Origin: DATNPX01 sp036702975
Lineage (GTDB): Bacteria; Cyanobacteriota; Vampirovibrionia; Obscuribacterales; Obscuribacteraceae
Length of the DNA stretch: 64,000 nt
NCBI GenBank assembly: GCA_036702975.1
Contig: DATNPX010000012.1
Location: 248,001-312,000 of the forward strand
Direction: 5' to 3'
Shown: one piece after another, positions 60,663 to 64,000 of the stretch
Numbering within the stretch: the first letter of the stretch is position 1
Layout of the letters: each line of letters starts with the position of its first letter
Made by a program: the position numbers and the translations under genes
The notes under the pieces: generated by a model
Told to the model about the DNA's origin: nothing
The model's input: only the letters and a program-made list of their open reading frames with translations
Database searches by the model: none

Positions 60663-62447
60663 TTATTTCCCGCCTAGCGAGGATAGCTTAACACGGGCGG
60701 CACCAGCGCGAAGGTCGTTATTAGGACAGATGTCGAGAAACTTTTGCAGCGCCTGTACCGCTTCTGCGCGTTTACCATCTTTTTCAAGCGCGGAGCTCAG
60801 TAGGTAGTAAACATCTGCGTTATCCGGAGCCAATTTTGCCGCATTTTGATAGGTAGCTACAGCTTCAGTCGATTGTCCTTTCAGAAGTTGCACCGAACCT
60901 AAATTGAGCAAAGCAGGCACAGACTTCTCATCATCTTTTACTGCTGCATTGGCATGCTGCAATGCCAGTTCGAGCACCCAATCGTCGCCTGGTTGCTGCG
61001 ATTCTTGGGCGAGCACGTAACTAAGGCGGTTATGAAGATTGGTAGATGACGGATACAGCTGCAACGCCTCCTTTAAATAGAGCGAAGCACCAGCAAGATC
61101 GTTTTGCTTTAGGCGAACATCCGCTAGAGCAGATAAAACATTCTTGTCTTTGGGATTGAGTTCATAGGCACGCAAAAGCTCGTTTTGCGCCTCTTTCGTT
61201 TTACCGGTTTTAACCAACGCTCGAGCATAGTTAGCATGGAACAAGGCATCATCGGGTTTGAGTGAGACCGCTTTTTCATAAGCGGTTGCCGCATCGTCCC
61301 AATTTCCCTTCAATGCAACCGCAGTCGCATAGTCGTTTTGAGCATCCGCGTATTTAGGATCTGTGGCGATTGCAGCTTGATAAGCGGCAATCGCACCATC
61401 GAGGTCACCAGACTGCATGCAAACATTTCCTTGCGCATAAGACGATTCTGCGGTGAGATAATTTGCGACTGACGCTGGCACTCCTGTCGTGTGCTCCGCC
61501 GGCGGTGCACCGAGCACAAGGTCATTGCCGGTCCAATCAGCCTTCATCACAGGCGTCTGCTCCTTGCAGCCCTGGCAATCGTGAGTCGTGTCATGCTGCG
61601 TTTGCGCTTGGGCAAATTTGAATGCATCGTTCAAAGTCACCAATCCATCGTGTTCGCGCAGACCCTTGATGAGATTTTGCGAAAAGATGTCGCCCCAGGT
61701 CACTTGATTGGGCTGACTGGAAGAGAGAATTACGTACCCTTTTCCGAGGACGAACTTTCCCAGATCCACATTGTAGAAATGGAAAAGGGCTTTTGCGCCG
61801 GAAGCAAGCTGCGCTGCACCGCTGTAACACGCTTGCAAAACGATAACGATACGATCGGACTTGATCTGAGACTTCATATTTTGCATGAGGTCATTCATTG
61901 AAATGCCCGTCGTGTAGACGTTATCCAACACAGTGTTTTGGGCGCAAAGATACGTATTGCCGTCGGCTGCTGGAAAGCCATGTGTGCCTATAAAGACAAC
62001 GATCAGATCGTCAGGGCCAGCGACTTGCCCCAACCACTTGTCTCCGAGTGCATTTAAAATGCCCTGCCGGCTGGCATTTTGATTGGTGAGGAGGCGTACA
62101 TGATCTTTTTCGAAACGCCCAGCTTTAGGATCCACCAGGTAATCGTAAAAATCTTGCGCCGCTTTATCCATTTTGAGCCCATTATTCAAAGGCTTTTCAG
62201 CGAACTTATCTATTCCGATTACTACAGCCCACTTATTTCTGACGGGGCGATTCTCCGCTCGCTTGGAGGTCGATAAGTCTTGCACTTTCGTGAACGTAAC
62301 TCCAGAATGACCAGCCGGCTTCGGCTGCGCCTCGCTGGCGAAGCATGGCACCGGCAGCACTGTGGTAAGTGCAATCGGCAATACCAAAGAAGCACGAACC
62401 AGACTCCAGACCATCAAGCTAAAATTGCCACTGGTGATTCTACTCAT
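60663..62447 (-). CDS. Secreted caspase-family (peptidase C14) protein with TPR tail
   Basis: ATG at 62447 has GGAGG 12 bases upstream and overlaps the DUF4384 gene by 8 bp. The 594-residue precursor has a signal peptide (VRASLVLPIALTTVLPVPCFASE). A caspase-like domain (about 70-260) carries VVIGIDKF, the catalytic His H156 in VVFIGTHGF and the catalytic Cys C207 in VLQACYSGAA. About eight TPRs follow (ESSYAQGNVCMQSGDLDGAI, KYADAQNDYATAVALKGNWDDA, ALFHANYARALVKTGKTKEA, and others). Both catalytic residues are intact. Bacterial caspase homologues cleave after Arg/Lys in known cases. The TPRs would recruit substrates or regulators at the cell envelope. Confidence 0.93.
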   Translation of the reverse strand: MSRITSGNFSLMVWSLVRASLVLPIALTTVLPVPCFASEAQPKPAGHSGVTFTKVQDLSTSKRAENRPVRNKWAVVIGIDKFAEKPLNNGLKMDKAAQDFYDYLVDPKAGRFEKDHVRLLTNQNASRQGILNALGDKWLGQVAGPDDLIVVFIGTHGFPAADGNTYLCAQNTVLDNVYTTGISMNDLMQNMKSQIKSDRIVIVLQACYSGAAQLASGAKALFHFYNVDLGKFVLGKGYVILSSSQPNQVTWGDIFSQNLIKGLREHDGLVTLNDAFKFAQAQTQHDTTHDCQGCKEQTPVMKADWTGNDLVLGAPPAEHTTGVPASVANYLTAESSYAQGNVCMQSGDLDGAIAAYQAAIATDPKYADAQNDYATAVALKGNWDDAATAYEKAVSLKPDDALFHANYARALVKTGKTKEAQNELLRAYELNPKDKNVLSALADVRLKQNDLAGASLYLKEALQLYPSSTNLHNRLSYVLAQESQQPGDDWVLELALQHANAAVKDDEKSVPALLNLGSVQLLKGQSTEAVATYQNAAKLAPDNADVYYLLSSALEKDGKRAEAVQALQKFLDICPNNDLRAGAARVKLSSLGGK

Positions 62448-63252
62448 GTTGCAACGCAACCTCCACAGCTAAGATGCTGTCAGGTTTCTCATTGACTACA
62501 TAGACTGAGCTTTTGTCTTTTAAAACAGTAGCCTTCAACTCGGTACCACTTTGATCCACATTGAATTTGACATTCGTTGCTCCGCTAAAGCTCACCACTT
62601 GCGGTGCACCAGTCTTGAGCATATCTTGCGGAATAATGACAGGATCAGGGTCGTCCCAGGACAACTGCATTCGAGTCGGCACCAAATCCTTTGCTCCATC
62701 TTGTCTGCTCGAGACATAGCAGGTGAGTAGTTTTGAGTCGAAGTATTCTTTGGCATTGAGCCTTGTGCGCGAGAATATCAGCGCGATGTCTTCCGTTCCA
62801 GGCTTCGCATCAAATTCAAGTGCAGTTTTACTGGGGATGGCATAATCGTGGCCAGCTTTTAACTCGTTGTCCACGCCGGTATCTTCGCTAGGGAACAGCA
62901 GATTCTGAGCGCCGCTGGTGCCCTTTTTCATGACTATATACATAAAGCCATCAGTATTGGCGAGGACGTGGAAACGAATCATGTCACCAGTTTTGAATTT
63001 GTACTTGTTGTTGCTGCGAAAAGACTTGCCGTCTCGAGTCAACTCGATCCAGTAGCTTAGGCCGGTGTTCATCTTGGCACTGGGATTATTCAACTGCTCG
63101 GCAAATGCCTTACGAGCCTTCGCTTTTAAGAGAAGGTTTGGCTCAGCATCTTCAGCCGCAATGGCAGGCAAAACAGACAGAAGAACAAATGAAATCCGCA
63201 AAACTTGCGCGGTTAAGAAACTGAAAGCTTTTTTCTGAGTCGAACAAATCAT
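62440..63252 (-). CDS. Secreted DUF4384 protein, partner of the caspase-like protein
   Basis: The 270-residue precursor has a signal peptide (FLTAQVLRISFVLLSVLPAIAAE). The DUF4384 pattern follows (about 65-165): YWIELTRDGKSFRSNNKYKFKTGDMIRFHVLANTDGFMYIV, QNLLFPSEDTGVDNELKAG and YAIPSKTALEFDAKPGTEDIALIFSR. DUF4384 domains commonly occur beside or fused to peptidase C14 domains, and here the two genes overlap. The C-terminal 60 residues form a beta-rich region. It may regulate or anchor the caspase-like protein. Confidence 0.9.
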   Translation of the reverse strand: MICSTQKKAFSFLTAQVLRISFVLLSVLPAIAAEDAEPNLLLKAKARKAFAEQLNNPSAKMNTGLSYWIELTRDGKSFRSNNKYKFKTGDMIRFHVLANTDGFMYIVMKKGTSGAQNLLFPSEDTGVDNELKAGHDYAIPSKTALEFDAKPGTEDIALIFSRTRLNAKEYFDSKLLTCYVSSRQDGAKDLVPTRMQLSWDDPDPVIIPQDMLKTGAPQVVSFSGATNVKFNVDQSGTELKATVLKDKSSVYVVNEKPDSILAVEVALQHE

Positions 63253-63367
63253 CTTAACTACTAATCTCCGGAAGTTTTTTCATAAACCTTAAAACAGAAG
63301 GACAGATGAACTTTGAAATTTAGGAGGAGTTTCAGTTTCTTACTTGGTGGTTGACGCGACGCTAACT

Positions 63368-64000
63368 TTAATTCGGTGATTTTTGTCTGGCTTGGTAAGC
63401 AAGTATATGCAAGTCGAGCCAATTGGTCAGCGAATCTAACGCGGCATCACTGGCTTGATTCTCTTCGAAAATCAGATGCTCGCCATTTTGCACCAATTGA
63501 ATACGCCTGTCGTTGGTTCCTAACTCGTTGAACAATTGCACCGTGCCTTCAGGTTTGACGAGTTTATCCTTGCAACCTTGCACCATGAGTACCGGGGTGC
63601 TCTTGATCAGTGGCGCGACATCGTGATTGTGGTCCATAAAGCTCTGGAAAAGCATCAGTTCGCGAGGACTCAAGTTGAGACGATTCAATGGATCGTTCCC
63701 CCACGCCTCACGCAATTCGGGCTTTTCTGTCGCTTGCTTGATTACGCCGCTACCGACATCAAACTCTTTGTTCAAACCGCCTTCAATAGCGTGCAGAGCC
63801 ACTTTCACCGTAGTAGTTCCTTGCCTGAAGCGAGTTCCAGCCGGTACCGACGAAATTGTCCCGTCTACCAGCTCCGGATAGGCTGCAGTGGCATGCATGA
63901 CGATCGCACCGCCCATGCTCTCGCCCAGGAGAAACACAGGCAAACCAGAATGGGCACGGTGCAATACTTTGAGCGTCGCTTTGATGTCTGATAGACATCC
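63368..64000 (-). CDS. Alpha/beta hydrolase (monoacylglycerol-lipase-like), 5' part beyond the edge
   Basis: The frame is open from base 64000 to the stop at 63368 (210 residues visible), and its N-terminus lies outside the window. The nucleophile elbow is G-E-S-M-G in LPVFLLGESMGGAIVMHATA, the acid Asp is in PVLMVQGCKDKLVKPEGT and the His is in LVQNGEHLIFEE. This is the lysophospholipase/MGL type with a cap domain between. The likely substrate is a monoacyl lipid. It is downstream of nothing visible and 115 bp upstream of the DUF4384 gene on the same strand. Confidence 0.85.
   Translation of the reverse strand, partial: GCLSDIKATLKVLHRAHSGLPVFLLGESMGGAIVMHATAAYPELVDGTISSVPAGTRFRQGTTTVKVALHAIEGGLNKEFDVGSGVIKQATEKPELREAWGNDPLNRLNLSPRELMLFQSFMDHNHDVAPLIKSTPVLMVQGCKDKLVKPEGTVQLFNELGTNDRRIQLVQNGEHLIFEENQASDAALDSLTNWLDLHILAYQARQKSPN

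Noticed and set aside
1..64000. CRISPR arrays, rRNA genes, complete insertion sequences.
   Set aside because: No regularly spaced repeats, rRNA segments or transposase genes were recognised on either strand.

Overview
The window looks like a chromosome segment of a Gram-negative-type bacterium. The best guess is the cyanobacteria-related Melainabacteria/Obscuribacterales group. The grounds are a complete inner-membrane LPS-export set (lptC, an lptA-like gene, lptB, lptF), a NuoN subunit of respiratory complex I, many secreted TPR proteins with Ala/Pro/Thr-rich linkers, a high density of NarL-type response regulators, and frequent TTG/GTG start codons. The lineage is an inference from gene content only; there is no rRNA in the window.

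Positions 1-5875 are an accessory region. It opens with the N-terminus of a tyrosine integrase running off the left edge and ends at the 3' end of an intact tRNA-Arg(CCT) gene (5876-5949, minus). That is the expected geometry of an integrative element inserted at a tRNA 3' end. In between lie two tiny genes translationally coupled to the integrase, a possible phage-type HTH protein, several unknown proteins, a phage scaffold-like protein, a zinc-ribbon protein with a duplicated winged-helix-like module, a small frameshifted gene, and a toxin-antitoxin-like pair: an AbrB/MazE-type antitoxin plus a Doc-like protein whose Fic motif is degenerate.

Positions 5992-27000 are mostly housekeeping. A YfhO-type membrane protein and nuoN run leftward. 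carA and a HAD phosphatase run rightward, followed by a TPR-lptC-lptA-lptB-lptF operon behind a good sigma70-type promoter, then TPR-aroK-unknown-aroQ, a large TPR protein with a repeated basic motif, an A-type Fe-S carrier, and a YgfZ-TPR fusion.

Positions 27000-32435 are a signalling block: a NarL-type regulator, an Hpt protein overlapping a receiver protein, a REC-histidine kinase, an alpha/beta hydrolase, and a one-polypeptide response regulator-Ser/Thr kinase. Positions 32800-44400 hold a solitary potC-type permease, a DUF3050 protein, a Gly/His-rich membrane protein, ileS, suhB, a coiled-coil protein, a zinc-ribbon/FHA protein and a GH13 amylase-family enzyme.

Positions 44400-64000 contain a NarX/NarL-type kinase-regulator pair; a protease-like protein that lost its HExxH; a Memo-AMMECR1 fusion in a cluster with a TonB-C-like secreted protein and a FIST protein; fumC with two small overlapping genes; an acyltransferase; another NarL-type regulator; a TPR-thioredoxin-like protein with galE and an FAD oxidoreductase; a serine beta-lactamase-like hydrolase; and a secreted caspase-TPR protein overlapping a DUF4384 protein, followed by an alpha/beta hydrolase cut by the right edge. 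I saw no CRISPR array, rRNA or complete insertion sequence.
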